A stretch of DNA of 64,000 nt from Burkholderiales bacterium UBA4615 (GTDB lineage: Bacteria; Pseudomonadota; Gammaproteobacteria; Burkholderiales; Burkholderiaceae_E): assembly GCA_002386465.1 (NCBI GenBank), contig DGIT01000140.1, positions 89,203-153,202 on the forward strand, read 5' to 3'. Positions 37,544-46,775 of the stretch are shown here, piece by piece (the stretch's first letter is position 1; each line of letters begins with the position of its first letter). The position numbers and the translations under genes were made by a program. A model generated the notes under the pieces. The model was not told the DNA's origin. It worked only from the letters and a program-made list of their open reading frames with translations, and did not search any database.

Positions 37544-37665
37544 TCAGGGCCTGAGCACCACCCGCGCCGCGCCATCATCACCCTGGCTGCGGCCAGGCCA
37601 GACATCCGATGGCGCGGCGCAACAATGGTTCACAGTCATGGAGGGCACGCGCTGCGGTTCGTGTC

Positions 37666-37671
37666 TATAAT
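37666..37671 (+). promoter_or_regulatory. Consensus -10 box upstream of ptsN
   Basis: TATAAT, a perfect -10 hexamer, lies 74 bases before the ptsN ATG in a 202-base gap. A -35 match at 16-18 bases is not evident. It suggests that ptsN-hprK-rapZ can be transcribed separately from rpoN-hpf. Confidence 0.4.
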
Positions 37672-37745
37672 CCGCGTAGAGCATTGCCCGGCTGCATCGC
37701 GCACATGCTTTCGCATTGCAACAACCCGCCCCCGGCGTTGAACCG

Positions 37746-38216
37746 ATGAACCGAATCGCACCGCTGCTGCCGGCCCGTAACGTTGTGCTCAATGTGCAGG
37801 CGACCAGCAAGAAGCGGGTCTTCGAGCAGGCTGCCCTGCTGTTCGAAAACGAGAACGGCATCGAGCGTGGCAAAGTCTTCGACTCCCTCTTTGCCCGCGA
37901 GCGTCTTGGCTCCACCGGCCTCGGCCAGGGCGTCGCCATCCCACATGGCCGTATCAAGGGCCTGAAGGACGCGATCGCAGCGGTTTTGAGCGTCGATCCG
38001 GGCATCCCCTTCGATGCACCCGATGGCCAGGCAGTTCGCTTGCTGGTCTTCTTGCTCGTCCCGGAAAACGCCAACGAGCAGCACCTGGAAATTCTCTCCG
38101 AACTCGCCGAACTGCTCTCGGATGCCTCGCTGCGCGCCACCCTGATGCAAGCGAAGGACGCGGCTGAGGTGCATCACCTGCTGGCCGACTGGGAACCCTA
38201 CCGCCCGGCTGCCTGA
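37746..38216 (+). CDS. ptsN: PTS EIIA-Ntr, nitrogen regulatory phosphocarrier
   Basis: 156 residues from ATG 37746; an upstream in-frame TTG adds 10 residues without support. The phosphorylated His is in GQGVAIPHGRIKGL. Other family blocks are VFEQAALLFENENGI and VRLLVFLLVPENANEQHLEI. EIIA-Ntr is the output of the nitrogen PTS and affects potassium transport, RpoN-related genes and RapZ-linked control. The neighbours rpoN, hpf, hprK and rapZ fit this. Confidence 0.95.
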   Translation: MNRIAPLLPARNVVLNVQATSKKRVFEQAALLFENENGIERGKVFDSLFARERLGSTGLGQGVAIPHGRIKGLKDAIAAVLSVDPGIPFDAPDGQAVRLLVFLLVPENANEQHLEILSELAELLSDASLRATLMQAKDAAEVHHLLADWEPYRPAA

Positions 38217-38257
38217 GCGCACGACTCATCCGTTCGGGCCGGTGTAGAGTGGTGACG

Positions 38258-39262
38258 ATGCACAGCCCATCGCCTCCTGACGCGTTCTCTGCCGCACATC
38301 GATCGCACGAACCTGATGCGTCCGACACACCGGTTCTCAGCGTCTCGGATCTGGTGGAGCACTCCGCCGAAGTCATCGGCCTGCACTGGGTCTGCGGCGC
38401 CTCGCAGGGGCATCGCGCAGCAGGCATCCGTGCGCCCGACCCGGTCGACCAGGTCGGCTACCTCAACCTGATTCATCCGCATCGCATCCAGGTGATTGGC
38501 TTCGCCGAGGTGGCCTACTTCGAGCGACTGAGCCACACACGACGCGAGCACGTCCTGGAGGAGATCCGCCATGCTCAGCCGCCCGCGCTGGTGCTGGCCG
38601 AAGGCGTGCAGGCACCCGAGGCGCTGCTTGCCGCCTGTATTCAGCATGAACAGCCCCTGCTTGCCTGCGACCTGCCCAGTCCGCGGGTCATCGAGTTGCT
38701 GCGCAGTCAGCTCGGCAAGGCCATGGCGATCAGCTGCACGATGCATGGGGTGCTGATGGACGTGCTGGGAATCGGCGTGCTGATTTCCGGTGAGTCGGGG
38801 CTGGGCAAGAGCGAACTGGGCCTGGAGCTGATCAGCCGTGGTCATGGGCTGGTCGCTGACGACGTGGTTGAACTGCGCCGGGTGGCCCACAGCACCATCG
38901 AGGGCCGCTGCCCGCCGCTCTTGCAGGGTTTGCTTGAAGTGCGCGGTCTGGGTCTGCTCGACATCAAAACCGTATTCGGCGAAACCGCGGTGCGCCGCAA
39001 AATGCGCCTGAAGCTCATCGTGCACCTGGTCAGACGCAGCACCCACGAAGACGAATACGAACGCCTGCCACTCGAGGACATGACGCAGGAAGTGCTCGGA
39101 ATGGCCATCCGCAAGGTGGTCATTCCGGTGGCGGCCGGACGCAATCTTGCCGTGCTGGCTGAGGCCGCCGTTCGCAACACCATCTTGCAGTTGCGCGGCA
39201 TCGACACGATGCGCGAATTCGTCGCCCGTCAGCAGCAGGCCATCGACGACGCGACACCCTGA
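38258..39262 (+). CDS. hprK: HPr kinase/phosphorylase
   Basis: 334 residues from ATG 38258; a GTG three codons upstream is also in frame. The N-terminal domain (about 20-140) binds no nucleotide. The C-terminal kinase domain has the P-loop GESGLGKSELGLELI, then GHGLVADDVVELRR and the signature LEVRGLGLLDIKTVFG. It phosphorylates and dephosphorylates Ser of HPr or NPr. Proteobacterial hprK usually sits with ptsN and rapZ, as here. A TAGAGT seven bases before ATG could be a -10 element. Confidence 0.94.
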   Translation: MHSPSPPDAFSAAHRSHEPDASDTPVLSVSDLVEHSAEVIGLHWVCGASQGHRAAGIRAPDPVDQVGYLNLIHPHRIQVIGFAEVAYFERLSHTRREHVLEEIRHAQPPALVLAEGVQAPEALLAACIQHEQPLLACDLPSPRVIELLRSQLGKAMAISCTMHGVLMDVLGIGVLISGESGLGKSELGLELISRGHGLVADDVVELRRVAHSTIEGRCPPLLQGLLEVRGLGLLDIKTVFGETAVRRKMRLKLIVHLVRRSTHEDEYERLPLEDMTQEVLGMAIRKVVIPVAAGRNLAVLAEAAVRNTILQLRGIDTMREFVARQQQAIDDATP

Positions 39263-39273
39263 GACTCGGACCC

Positions 39274-40149
39274 ATGGACATCATCCTCGTCACCGGCATT
39301 TCCGGTTCCGGCAAATCCATCGCAGTCAATGTGCTGGAGGACGACGGCTTTTACTGCATCGACAATCTGCCGGCACCGTTCCTGTTCGATGTGATCGGTT
39401 CACTGGGCGAGGCCGGCCATCGGCGCGTCGCGGTCTCGATCGACGTGCGTACCGGCGATTCGGTCGGCGGTCTGCGCGACGTGATTCAGCGCCTGACACA
39501 GGCCAGTCATCAGGTGAAAGTGCTCTTTCTGAACGCGCGCACCGACATCCTCGTGCAGCGCTTCTCTGAAACCCGCCGCAGGCACCCGCTCACCCTGCAG
39601 CCCGCTGGCTCACAGGAAGCACCGCCAACGCTCATGGAATCCATCGACCGCGAACGCGACATGATGAGCGTGGTCGAAGACCTGGGTCTGTCGATCGACA
39701 CCAGCGACCTGCATCCCAATGTGCTGCGCCAGTGGGTGCGCGATGTGGTCGGGCTGCAGCGCTCGGGCATCGGCCTGCTGTTCGAGTCCTTCGCCTTCAA
39801 GCACGGCGTACCGCTCGATGCCGACCTGGTCTTCGATGTGCGCTGTCTGCCCAATCCCTACTACACGCCAGCACTGCGCGCCCTGACCGGGCTGGATGCA
39901 CCGGTCGCACAGTTCCTCGCCGAAGTGCCGGCGGTCGAGCGCATGATCGAGCACATCTCCCACTTCCTGCAGAGCTGGTTGCCGGCCTATGTGCAGGAGA
40001 ACCGCAGCTATCTTACGGTCGCGGTCGGTTGCACCGGCGGGCAGCACCGATCGGTCTATGTGGTCGAGCAGTTATCCAAGCGGTTTCGCGACACCGAGCG
40101 CGTGCTGGTCCGGCACCGCGGGCTGGCGCACCGCACGCTGGTTGGCTAA
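39274..40149 (+). CDS. rapZ: RapZ, RNase adapter / nucleotide-binding protein
   Basis: 291 residues. The P-loop GISGSGKSIAVNVLEDDGFY is near the N-terminus, followed by IDNLPAPFLFDVI. The C-terminal signature is AVGCTGGQHRSVYVVEQL. In enterobacteria RapZ binds the small RNA GlmZ and senses glucosamine-6-phosphate; GlmY/GlmZ are not expected in betaproteobacteria, so the RNA target here is open. It is 11 bases after hprK. Confidence 0.95.
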   Translation: MDIILVTGISGSGKSIAVNVLEDDGFYCIDNLPAPFLFDVIGSLGEAGHRRVAVSIDVRTGDSVGGLRDVIQRLTQASHQVKVLFLNARTDILVQRFSETRRRHPLTLQPAGSQEAPPTLMESIDRERDMMSVVEDLGLSIDTSDLHPNVLRQWVRDVVGLQRSGIGLLFESFAFKHGVPLDADLVFDVRCLPNPYYTPALRALTGLDAPVAQFLAEVPAVERMIEHISHFLQSWLPAYVQENRSYLTVAVGCTGGQHRSVYVVEQLSKRFRDTERVLVRHRGLAHRTLVG

Positions 40150-40164
40150 GCCGGAGGCACGACC

Positions 40165-40800
40165 TTGTCTGACCCCTCACCGATTGCAGCAGACACGCTG
40201 CAGGCGCTGCCGATCTTTCCGCTGTCCACCGTCCTGTTCCCGGACGGCATCCTGCCCTTGCGCATTTTCGAAGCGCGCTATGTCGACATGGTGCGCGCCT
40301 GCATGCGGCACAACACGCCGTTCGGCGTGTGTCGTCTGGTGAAGGGTTCCGAGGTCGGCACACCAGCCGAACATGAATCCATCGGCTGTCTGGCGCACAT
40401 CAAAGACTGGGACATGCAGCCAGGCGGTCTGCTGCATGTGCGGGCCCAAGGCGGGCGGCGGTTTCACATCACCGCGCGCCGCGTGGCGCCCGATGGCCTG
40501 ATTCTGGCCGATACCCAACTGATCGGCGCGGATCCGCACGTGCCCGTGCCGCCCGAGCATGCAGCCTGCGCGGACCTGATCCGACGCATCGTCGACACGC
40601 TGCGCCGCGATGGTCCTGAAGCCGATCAGGGACTGATCGCCGAGCCCTGCGCCTTCGAATCCGCCGCCTGGGTTGCCAATCGGCTGGGCGAATTTCTGCC
40701 GATTGCCGCGCCGGCTAAACACCAGCTGATGGCGCTGGATGATCCGCTTGCCCGGCTCGCCATCGTGCATCGCTGGCTGCAGCAGAACAAGGTCATCTGA
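40165..40800 (+). CDS. LON substrate-binding (LonN/PUA-like) domain protein
   Basis: 211 residues from a TTG start with a strong GGAGG seven bases upstream. A single N-terminal Lon domain is present: LPIFPLSTVLFPDGILPLRI, FEARYVDMV and FGVCRLVKGSEVG. No AAA+ or protease domain. Such stand-alone proteins are widespread and of unknown function. It is 15 bases after rapZ. Its stop interleaves with that of the convergent mutY (8-base overlap). Confidence 0.88.
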   Translation: MSDPSPIAADTLQALPIFPLSTVLFPDGILPLRIFEARYVDMVRACMRHNTPFGVCRLVKGSEVGTPAEHESIGCLAHIKDWDMQPGGLLHVRAQGGRRFHITARRVAPDGLILADTQLIGADPHVPVPPEHAACADLIRRIVDTLRRDGPEADQGLIAEPCAFESAAWVANRLGEFLPIAAPAKHQLMALDDPLARLAIVHRWLQQNKVI

Positions 40801-41953
40801 GGCGCCCAGGCAGCCCATCCAACTGCACCGCGAACTGTCCAAGCAAGGTTTTTACAGGCTGAGGCAACGGGGCCTGAGGGGCATCGCTCAGTGCGAGCCA
40901 CTCATGCCCTGCGACCGGCGTGCGACAAGCCTTGGGCAGATCCATTCTCCAGGCATCGGCCAACAGCCTGAAATGGGTGAAGACATGCCGCACCGGGGCA
41001 AGCCGTACCGGCGTCGGGCCGCTGATCCGGTAGCGTGCGGCCACCGTGTCGGCCACCTGCTCTGCTGTGATGGGCGCCATCGCTGCGACCTGCGGCACGC
41101 GCAATTCGGGCAGGCTCCACAAACCGCCCCACAGGCCCGAGGGCGCTCTGCGCTCAAGAAGCACCGCATTGTCAGCCACCAGCACCGCCCACACCGCCTC
41201 GCGCTGTTCGATCCTGCGTGCCGGTCGGGGTGTGGGCAGCAGCGCCACACGCTGGGTGCGATGCGCCTCGCATTGTGCGGACAGCGGGCAGCGTGCGCAG
41301 GCCGGGCGTGAGCGGGTACACACCGTGGCCCCCAGGTCCATCAGGCCTTGCGTGTAAGCCTCGATGAGCCCAGCGCCATCAACGGGCAAATGCGCCCGGG
41401 CCATGGCCCACAGCCTGGCCTCGACCGCTCGCTCGCCCGGAAAACCATCGATGCCGAAGCGGCGGCACAAGACGCGTTTCACGTTGCCGTCCAGAATGGC
41501 CGCACGCACCCCCCAGGCGAAGGCGGCAATGGCTGCCGCCGTGGACGGCCCGATACCCGGTAAGGCCTGCAAGGCCTCGGGTGTTTGCGGAAACCGGCCA
41601 CCGTATCGCGACACCACCATCGCAGCGCAGGCGTGCAGGTTGCGCGCACGGCTGTAGTAGCCCAGCCCGCTCCAGCAGGCCAGCACATCGTCGATCGCGG
41701 CGGCTGCAAGTGACTGCACATCCGGAAAGCGGGCCATGAATCGTGCGTAATAGCCAATGACCGCAGCCACCTGAGTCTGCTGCAGCATGATCTCCGAGAC
41801 CCAGATGCGATACGGATCGCGGGTGCCTTGCCAGGGCAGATCATGCCGGCCATGCAGGCGTTGCCAGGCGATCACGGTGTGCGCGAAGCCTGCATCATCG
41901 GCAGGCAGTTCGTGGGCAGTCTGCGCAGCCTGCGACTGCCGCGGTACGCGCAC
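40793..41953 (-). CDS. mutY: A/G-specific adenine DNA glycosylase
   Basis: 386 residues from the GTG at 41953, with TGAGG nine bases upstream; the longer frame is antisense to the GTPase gene. It removes A mispaired with 8-oxoG. Motifs: WVSEIMLQQTQVAAVIGYY, the helix-hairpin-helix LQALPGIGPSTAAAI with the catalytic Asp in LDGNVKRVLCR, and the [4Fe-4S] cysteines C-x6-C-x2-C-x5-C in CTRSRPACARCPLSAQC. The C-terminal NUDIX-like domain reads 8-oxoG. It follows the GTPase gene by 10 bases. Confidence 0.96.
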   Translation of the reverse strand: MRVPRQSQAAQTAHELPADDAGFAHTVIAWQRLHGRHDLPWQGTRDPYRIWVSEIMLQQTQVAAVIGYYARFMARFPDVQSLAAAAIDDVLACWSGLGYYSRARNLHACAAMVVSRYGGRFPQTPEALQALPGIGPSTAAAIAAFAWGVRAAILDGNVKRVLCRRFGIDGFPGERAVEARLWAMARAHLPVDGAGLIEAYTQGLMDLGATVCTRSRPACARCPLSAQCEAHRTQRVALLPTPRPARRIEQREAVWAVLVADNAVLLERRAPSGLWGGLWSLPELRVPQVAAMAPITAEQVADTVAARYRISGPTPVRLAPVRHVFTHFRLLADAWRMDLPKACRTPVAGHEWLALSDAPQAPLPQPVKTLLGQFAVQLDGLPGRLR

Positions 41954-41963
41954 CGGATGCGCC

Positions 41964-43904
41964 TCAGGCCGTCTGGGGCTGACGGTCCTGGGGAGCAGGG
42001 GCCGACAGTGCAGCCGACAGCTCAGCGCCAAGGCGCCCCAGTTCGGTCGCCTGCGCATCCAGCTGCACCCGTTCGTCTTCCAGCTGATCGATGCGGGTTT
42101 GCAGGGCGCCGCCTGCGTCCAGGATGCGCTGGATCGAATCGAGCCGCTGGCGCAGTTGGCCCTGATGCTCACGGATCTGCGACTCGATCGGTGTCAGCAG
42201 TGCTGCCAGCCACTGCTGGGCCGAGCGGTCGGCCACCTCGTACACAGCCCTCAGACGCACGGCCACAGTCTCGAAATAGCGACGTGTGAGCGACCATTTC
42301 TCGGTGGTCACCAGACTCATCGCGCCGAAGTGCCGATGCTGATAGGCGCTAATGCGCTCGATCTCGGCCACGAAACGCTGCAGCGAAAACGTCGCGGGCG
42401 CCCCGAGCGCCAGGCCGTGATCACGGCCGAACTGTTGGTACATGGCGCCCATGAGCGACTGCATCTCGTTGACCAGATGCTCAAGCTCGATGAAATCCAC
42501 CCGTGCCGACTTCATGAGCGCATCCATGGCCTCACGCAGGCCCGACGACAGTCGGCTTGCGCGCATGCGCCGACGGGCCTCGCGCACATGGGTCTTGAGC
42601 TGACTGAGATGGACGCGCTGGCGGATCGCCGCATCGTGGCGCCGAAACACCACGCGCAGCGCTTTCAGGCGCTGCAGGCTGCGGTCGAAGTCAGCCCGCT
42701 CATGGCGAATGCGCCGCGCGGTCTGCTCGATGGCCAGACGGTTGCGTCCGCGCAGCGACTGCAGCTCAAAGATCTGTTCCACCACACCACGACGACGGGC
42801 ATCCAGCATGATCTGCTGGGCGCCGAACACCGCATCACATTCAAGGCGTACCTGCTCACTCAACAGCGACTGACGCTGCGGGACGATCTCATGCCACAGG
42901 GCCCGCTCAAACGCTGCCAGCCGGCTGCGCGCAAGCAGCTCGGGGTCGCGAGTGATGCGCGCCACGAGGCCCTTTTGCGCCGACAGTGGAAACACCCGCG
43001 TGGTCGGCAGCTTGAGCGTCTGGGCAACAGTCGCCACTTGCCCGTCGATCTCGGCGTCAATCTGCTCGGGCGTACGCAGCGGGTCCCACAGTCCGTCGAT
43101 CTTGTTGAGCACAACGAATCGGCCGCTCGCATGGGTCGGACTGATGCGCTCGCGCCAGACCTCGACATCGGTACGACTCACCCCGGCATCGGCCGCCAGA
43201 ATGAAGACCACCGCATGCGCCGAGGGCAGCAGATTGAGCGTGAGCTCCGGCTCTGCACCCAGGGCATTGAGACCGGGCGTGTCGACCACCACCAGCCCCA
43301 TGCGCAACAGCGGGTGCGGCAAATTCGCCACCGCATGTCGCCAGCGAGACACCTCGACGCGATCATCGGCGTCGCGACCCAAGGGCATGCCGGGCTGCGC
43401 ATCATCAAAGAGCCCCATCAGCACGGCATCGGCCAGCGACACCTTACGCGTCTCGCGCACGCACTCGAAGGCTGATCGCACGCTCGCCACATCATCGGGG
43501 TCGAACGGTACCGTGATCCATTCCTGATGCTGAGTGCGCAGCACCGACAGGGGCGTATCGCGCAGACGGGTCTCGATCGGCAGCAGTCGGATGCCCGGAG
43601 GCTGATCGGGGTCGTACATCAGTTCGGTCGGGCACATTGTCGTGCGACCGGCCGCGGAAGGCAGCACCCGCTGGCCATAGTCCGCCAGGAAGAGTGCATT
43701 GATGAGCTCAGACTTGCCCCGCGAAAACTCAGCCACGAACGCCACGGTCATGCGCTCGTCGGCAAGTCGTTGACGCAGCGCGCTCAGCCGTTCGCGCTGC
43801 GCCGGCTCGGCCATCGATTCGGCCTCGGACCAATGGGCGTGGCGACGCAGCACCTCGTCGATGCGCGCGCGCCAGGCTCCGTACGCTTGGATCCGTTCGT
43901 TCAA
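41964..43904 (-). CDS. Bacterial dynamin-like GTPase
   Basis: 646 residues. The G domain is in the first 300: P-loop AEFSRGKSELINAL (58-71; the usual first Gly is Ala58), switch Thr in GRTTMCPTEL, G3 DTPG (208-211) and G4 NKID (267-270). The rest (330-640) is helical with heptad-like segments, as in dynamin stalks. No clear membrane helix is seen, so membrane contact, if any, would be peripheral. The start at 43904 is TTG with no good ribosome site. It lies between mutM and mutY on the same strand. Function unknown. Confidence 0.82.
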   Translation of the reverse strand: MNERIQAYGAWRARIDEVLRRHAHWSEAESMAEPAQRERLSALRQRLADERMTVAFVAEFSRGKSELINALFLADYGQRVLPSAAGRTTMCPTELMYDPDQPPGIRLLPIETRLRDTPLSVLRTQHQEWITVPFDPDDVASVRSAFECVRETRKVSLADAVLMGLFDDAQPGMPLGRDADDRVEVSRWRHAVANLPHPLLRMGLVVVDTPGLNALGAEPELTLNLLPSAHAVVFILAADAGVSRTDVEVWRERISPTHASGRFVVLNKIDGLWDPLRTPEQIDAEIDGQVATVAQTLKLPTTRVFPLSAQKGLVARITRDPELLARSRLAAFERALWHEIVPQRQSLLSEQVRLECDAVFGAQQIMLDARRRGVVEQIFELQSLRGRNRLAIEQTARRIRHERADFDRSLQRLKALRVVFRRHDAAIRQRVHLSQLKTHVREARRRMRASRLSSGLREAMDALMKSARVDFIELEHLVNEMQSLMGAMYQQFGRDHGLALGAPATFSLQRFVAEIERISAYQHRHFGAMSLVTTEKWSLTRRYFETVAVRLRAVYEVADRSAQQWLAALLTPIESQIREHQGQLRQRLDSIQRILDAGGALQTRIDQLEDERVQLDAQATELGRLGAELSAALSAPAPQDRQPQTA

Positions 43905-44006
43905 GCCGTTTGTATGGACAGAATGGGAATCAAAAAGCCTAGCACAGCGCGGGGGCGCCGTCGGTCACGCGTTCACCCGGGGCGGTGCCGCACGCGGGGG
44001 CAGGTG

Positions 44007-44828
44007 TCAGGTCTGACAGTGGGCGCACCAGTAGGTGGCGCGCTGCTGCTGGCGCAGCATCCGGATCGGGGCGGCACACACCCGGCACGGGTCACCGGCG
44101 CGGTCATACACGAAGCAGTCCAGCTGAAAGTAGCCGGTTTGTCCCTCACTGGACACGAAGTCACGCAGGGTGCTGCCTCCGGCGGCGATCGCTTCAGACA
44201 ACGTGGCCCGGATGGCATCAGCGAGCCGATCGTAACGGGCGTGACTGATCCGCCCGGCAGCGGTGCTGGGGCGGATGCCGGCGCGAAACAGACTTTCGGA
44301 CGCATAAATGTTGCCCACGCCCACCACCACGCTGCCCGACAGCAGCAAGGACTTGATGGCCAGCTTGCGCCCGCGGGTCGCCTCAAAGAGCAGCCGCCCG
44401 TTGAATGCACTCGAGAACGGCTCAACTCCGAGTGAGGCCAGCAGTGGATGTGTCTCGGGTGGGCCGGCCGACGCGGGATGCCACAGGAGCGCACCGAACC
44501 GACGCGGATCGTTGAGCCTCAGCAGCCCGCGATCGAACACCAGATCGAAGTGATCATGGGCACGCAAAGGCGCATCAACGGCTTTCCAGGAGAAGGTGCC
44601 GGACATGCCCAGGTGAACAATCAGCCAGCCGTTCTCGAACGCCAGAAGCAGGTATTTGCCGCGGCGCCCGACCTGCAGGAGCACACGGCGGGCAAGCATG
44701 TTCGGCAGATCGGCCGGGATCGGCCAGCGCAGCGCCGGCACCCTGACCGTGACGCCCTGCACCCGTCTGCCCGCCGCGCTGCCGGACAGACCGGCGCGCA
44801 CCACTTCGACCTCGGGTAATTCAGGCAT
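44007..44828 (-). CDS. mutM: Formamidopyrimidine-DNA glycosylase
   Basis: 273 residues, full length. It excises 8-oxoG and Fapy lesions. The catalytic N-terminal Pro-Glu is in [14 protein letters not shown]. The Lys of the beta loop is in [14 protein letters not shown]. The C-terminal zinc finger has CRVCAAPI and YWCAHCQ. The helix-two-turn-helix region is near [20 protein letters not shown]. It is divergent from the TPR gene, with 72 bases between the starts. Confidence 0.97.
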   Translation of the reverse strand: MPELPEVEVVRAGLSGSAAGRRVQGVTVRVPALRWPIPADLPNMLARRVLLQVGRRGKYLLLAFENGWLIVHLGMSGTFSWKAVDAPLRAHDHFDLVFDRGLLRLNDPRRFGALLWHPASAGPPETHPLLASLGVEPFSSAFNGRLLFEATRGRKLAIKSLLLSGSVVVGVGNIYASESLFRAGIRPSTAAGRISHARYDRLADAIRATLSEAIAAGGSTLRDFVSSEGQTGYFQLDCFVYDRAGDPCRVCAAPIRMLRQQQRATYWCAHCQT

Positions 44829-44865
44829 GGATGCAATGCACGCTGGGCATAGGTCGCAAGCTCAA

Positions 44866-44894
44866 TTGCCGCGCAGTGTAATCCAGCCTAAGAT
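44866..44894 (+). promoter_or_regulatory. Sigma-70 promoter, probably leaderless, for the TPR lipoprotein operon
   Basis: TTGCCG (44866-44871), a 17-base spacer and TAAGAT (44889-44894) form a good promoter. The ATG at 44901 begins seven bases after the -10 box, where transcription should start. No Shine-Dalgarno is possible in the six intervening bases. Confidence 0.5.
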
Positions 44895-44900
44895 CGCCGG

Positions 44901-46775
44901 ATGAACTCCTCCAGCAGGCTTGCCGCAGCCATGATCGCTGTGGCCGTGGCCGGCTGCGCGACCCAGCCGGTCGTTGCGCCCTCGCCTTTCGCCAACCCTC
45001 CCGTTCTGCCCGCCGCCCGACCCGAGGCGCCCGTTGCGGACGTCCCTGCCACCTCAGCCGAGGTCGCGCCCGTGCCCGCCCCGGTCCCCACACCCGCCGC
45101 CGAGCCTGCGAAGGCCGCCGCTGCGCCCGGTCCTGCTGCGCCCGACGACGGCCCGCTGCCGCAGGTCGAACTCTCACCGCAGATCCTGTTTCAGCTGCTG
45201 GCAGCCGATCTGGCTGTGCAACGGGGTGAATCGGGCGCGGCCTGGTCCACTTACCATGCTGTCGCGCGTCAAACCCGCGACCCGCGCCTGGCCGCCCGTG
45301 CCACCGAAATTGCGCTCAACAACCGGGCCCTGTCCGAAGCCACGCGCTCGGCGCAACTGTGGACCGAGCTCGCCCCCAATTCGGCCAATGCCACGCAGAC
45401 GCTGCAAACGCTGCTGGTCGCCGGCGGCAAATGGGCGGAGCTGGAACCGCTCTATGCCCAACGCCTCGCGAAGGCCCGCGCAGACGGCACGCTCAACGAC
45501 ACGTACGCGGGGCTGCAGCGCGCACTCCTGCGCAGCGCCGAGCGCACAGGCGCCTGGCAGATGCTTCAGCGGCTCAGTGAACCCGATCTGTCCGTAGCGC
45601 AGGCCCGTCTGGTACGGGCAGCCGTGGCATCGGCGGCCAATGACACCGCCGCTGCGCTGGTCGAATCACGCGAAGCCATGCGCCTGGCCCCCGACAACGA
45701 AGACGCCGTGATCAGCACCGCCCGGCTGTTGGCACAGTCGCAGGACATCCCACAGGCCATCAGCCTGCTCGACACCTATCTCTCGCGCCAGCCCAAGTCG
45801 CTTGAAGGTCGGTCGCTTTATGCGCGCCTGCTGCTGGCCTCGGGACAGTCCGAGCAGGCCCGTGCCCAGTTCGAACGTGCGCTCACAGACCACCCAGCCA
45901 ATCCGTCGTTGCTGCTGGCGCTGGCGCAGGTCTCCTTGCAGGACAAGCAACCTGGTGCAGCCCGCACGTATCTGCAGCGCCTGCTCGATCTGCCGAAAAT
46001 CTCTCCGCGTGAGCGCAACCAGGGTCTGATGCTGATGGCCCAGGCGGCCGCCGATGCCGGCCAGGCCGACGAAGCGCAGCGGTGGCTGGCGCAGGTGCCG
46101 CGCGGCGAAGACTTTGTGATCGCCACCTCGCGCCGGGCGCTGCTGCTGGGCAAGTCGGGGCAACTGGACGCTGCACGCGAGCTGCTGCGCAACACTGAAG
46201 TCACCAGCACGCGCGAGCGCCTGCAACTGATCTCGGCCGAAGCGCAATTGCTGCGTGAAGCAGGACGGTCCCAGGAGGCCTTCGAGCTGCTCGATCGCAA
46301 CGTGCAAATCTACCCCGATCAGCCCGATCTGCTCTACGACCACGGCATGGCTGCAGAGCGCGTCGACCGGATGGTCGACATGGAACGCTCGATGCGCCGA
46401 ATCATCGAGATGCGGCCCGACAGCGCCCATGCCTACAACGCGCTCGGCTATTCGCTGGCCGATCGCAACCAGCGCCTGGACGAAGCCCGCACGCTGATCG
46501 AAAAGGCCCTCTCGCTGTCACCCGACGATGCCCACATCCTCGACAGCATGGGCTGGGTGCTGTTTCGTCAAAAAGACCTCGAAGGTGCGCTCAGGTATCT
46601 GAACCGCGCCTGGTCGCTCAGCCAGGAAGCCGATATCGGCGCCCATCTGGGTGAAGTGCTGTGGGTGACCGGCCGGCAGGACGAAGCCCGCAGCTTGTGG
46701 CGCGAAGTGAACAAGCGTGATCCCGCCAACACCACCCTGCGCGAGACACTCACCCGGCTGAATGTGGCGCTCTGA
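44901..46775 (+). CDS. Tetratricopeptide-repeat lipoprotein
   Basis: 624 residues. The lipobox VAGC (Cys19) gives a lipoprotein. A Pro/Ala/Val-rich linker (about 20-85) is followed by TPR and Sel1-like helical pairs, e.g. PKSLEGRSLYARLLLASGQS and AHAYNALGYSLADRNQRLDE. Such proteins sit on the inner face of the outer membrane and act as scaffolds. In betaproteobacteria it commonly precedes lolB-ispE, so a link to lipoprotein or envelope assembly is likely but unproven. The stop overlaps lolB by 14 bases. Confidence 0.9.
   Translation: MNSSSRLAAAMIAVAVAGCATQPVVAPSPFANPPVLPAARPEAPVADVPATSAEVAPVPAPVPTPAAEPAKAAAAPGPAAPDDGPLPQVELSPQILFQLLAADLAVQRGESGAAWSTYHAVARQTRDPRLAARATEIALNNRALSEATRSAQLWTELAPNSANATQTLQTLLVAGGKWAELEPLYAQRLAKARADGTLNDTYAGLQRALLRSAERTGAWQMLQRLSEPDLSVAQARLVRAAVASAANDTAAALVESREAMRLAPDNEDAVISTARLLAQSQDIPQAISLLDTYLSRQPKSLEGRSLYARLLLASGQSEQARAQFERALTDHPANPSLLLALAQVSLQDKQPGAARTYLQRLLDLPKISPRERNQGLMLMAQAAADAGQADEAQRWLAQVPRGEDFVIATSRRALLLGKSGQLDAARELLRNTEVTSTRERLQLISAEAQLLREAGRSQEAFELLDRNVQIYPDQPDLLYDHGMAAERVDRMVDMERSMRRIIEMRPDSAHAYNALGYSLADRNQRLDEARTLIEKALSLSPDDAHILDSMGWVLFRQKDLEGALRYLNRAWSLSQEADIGAHLGEVLWVTGRQDEARSLWREVNKRDPANTTLRETLTRLNVAL

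Noticed and set aside
37644..37655. Possible sigma-54 site (GG...GC) upstream of ptsN
   Set aside because: Only eight bases separate GG and GC; sigma-54 promoters need ten. The nearby TATAAT is a better candidate.
41787..43475. 562-codon open frame on the plus strand opposite the dynamin gene
   Set aside because: It is the antisense shadow of a high-GC gene with strong codon bias. The minus-strand frame has clear GTPase motifs; the plus-strand translation has no recognisable domain.
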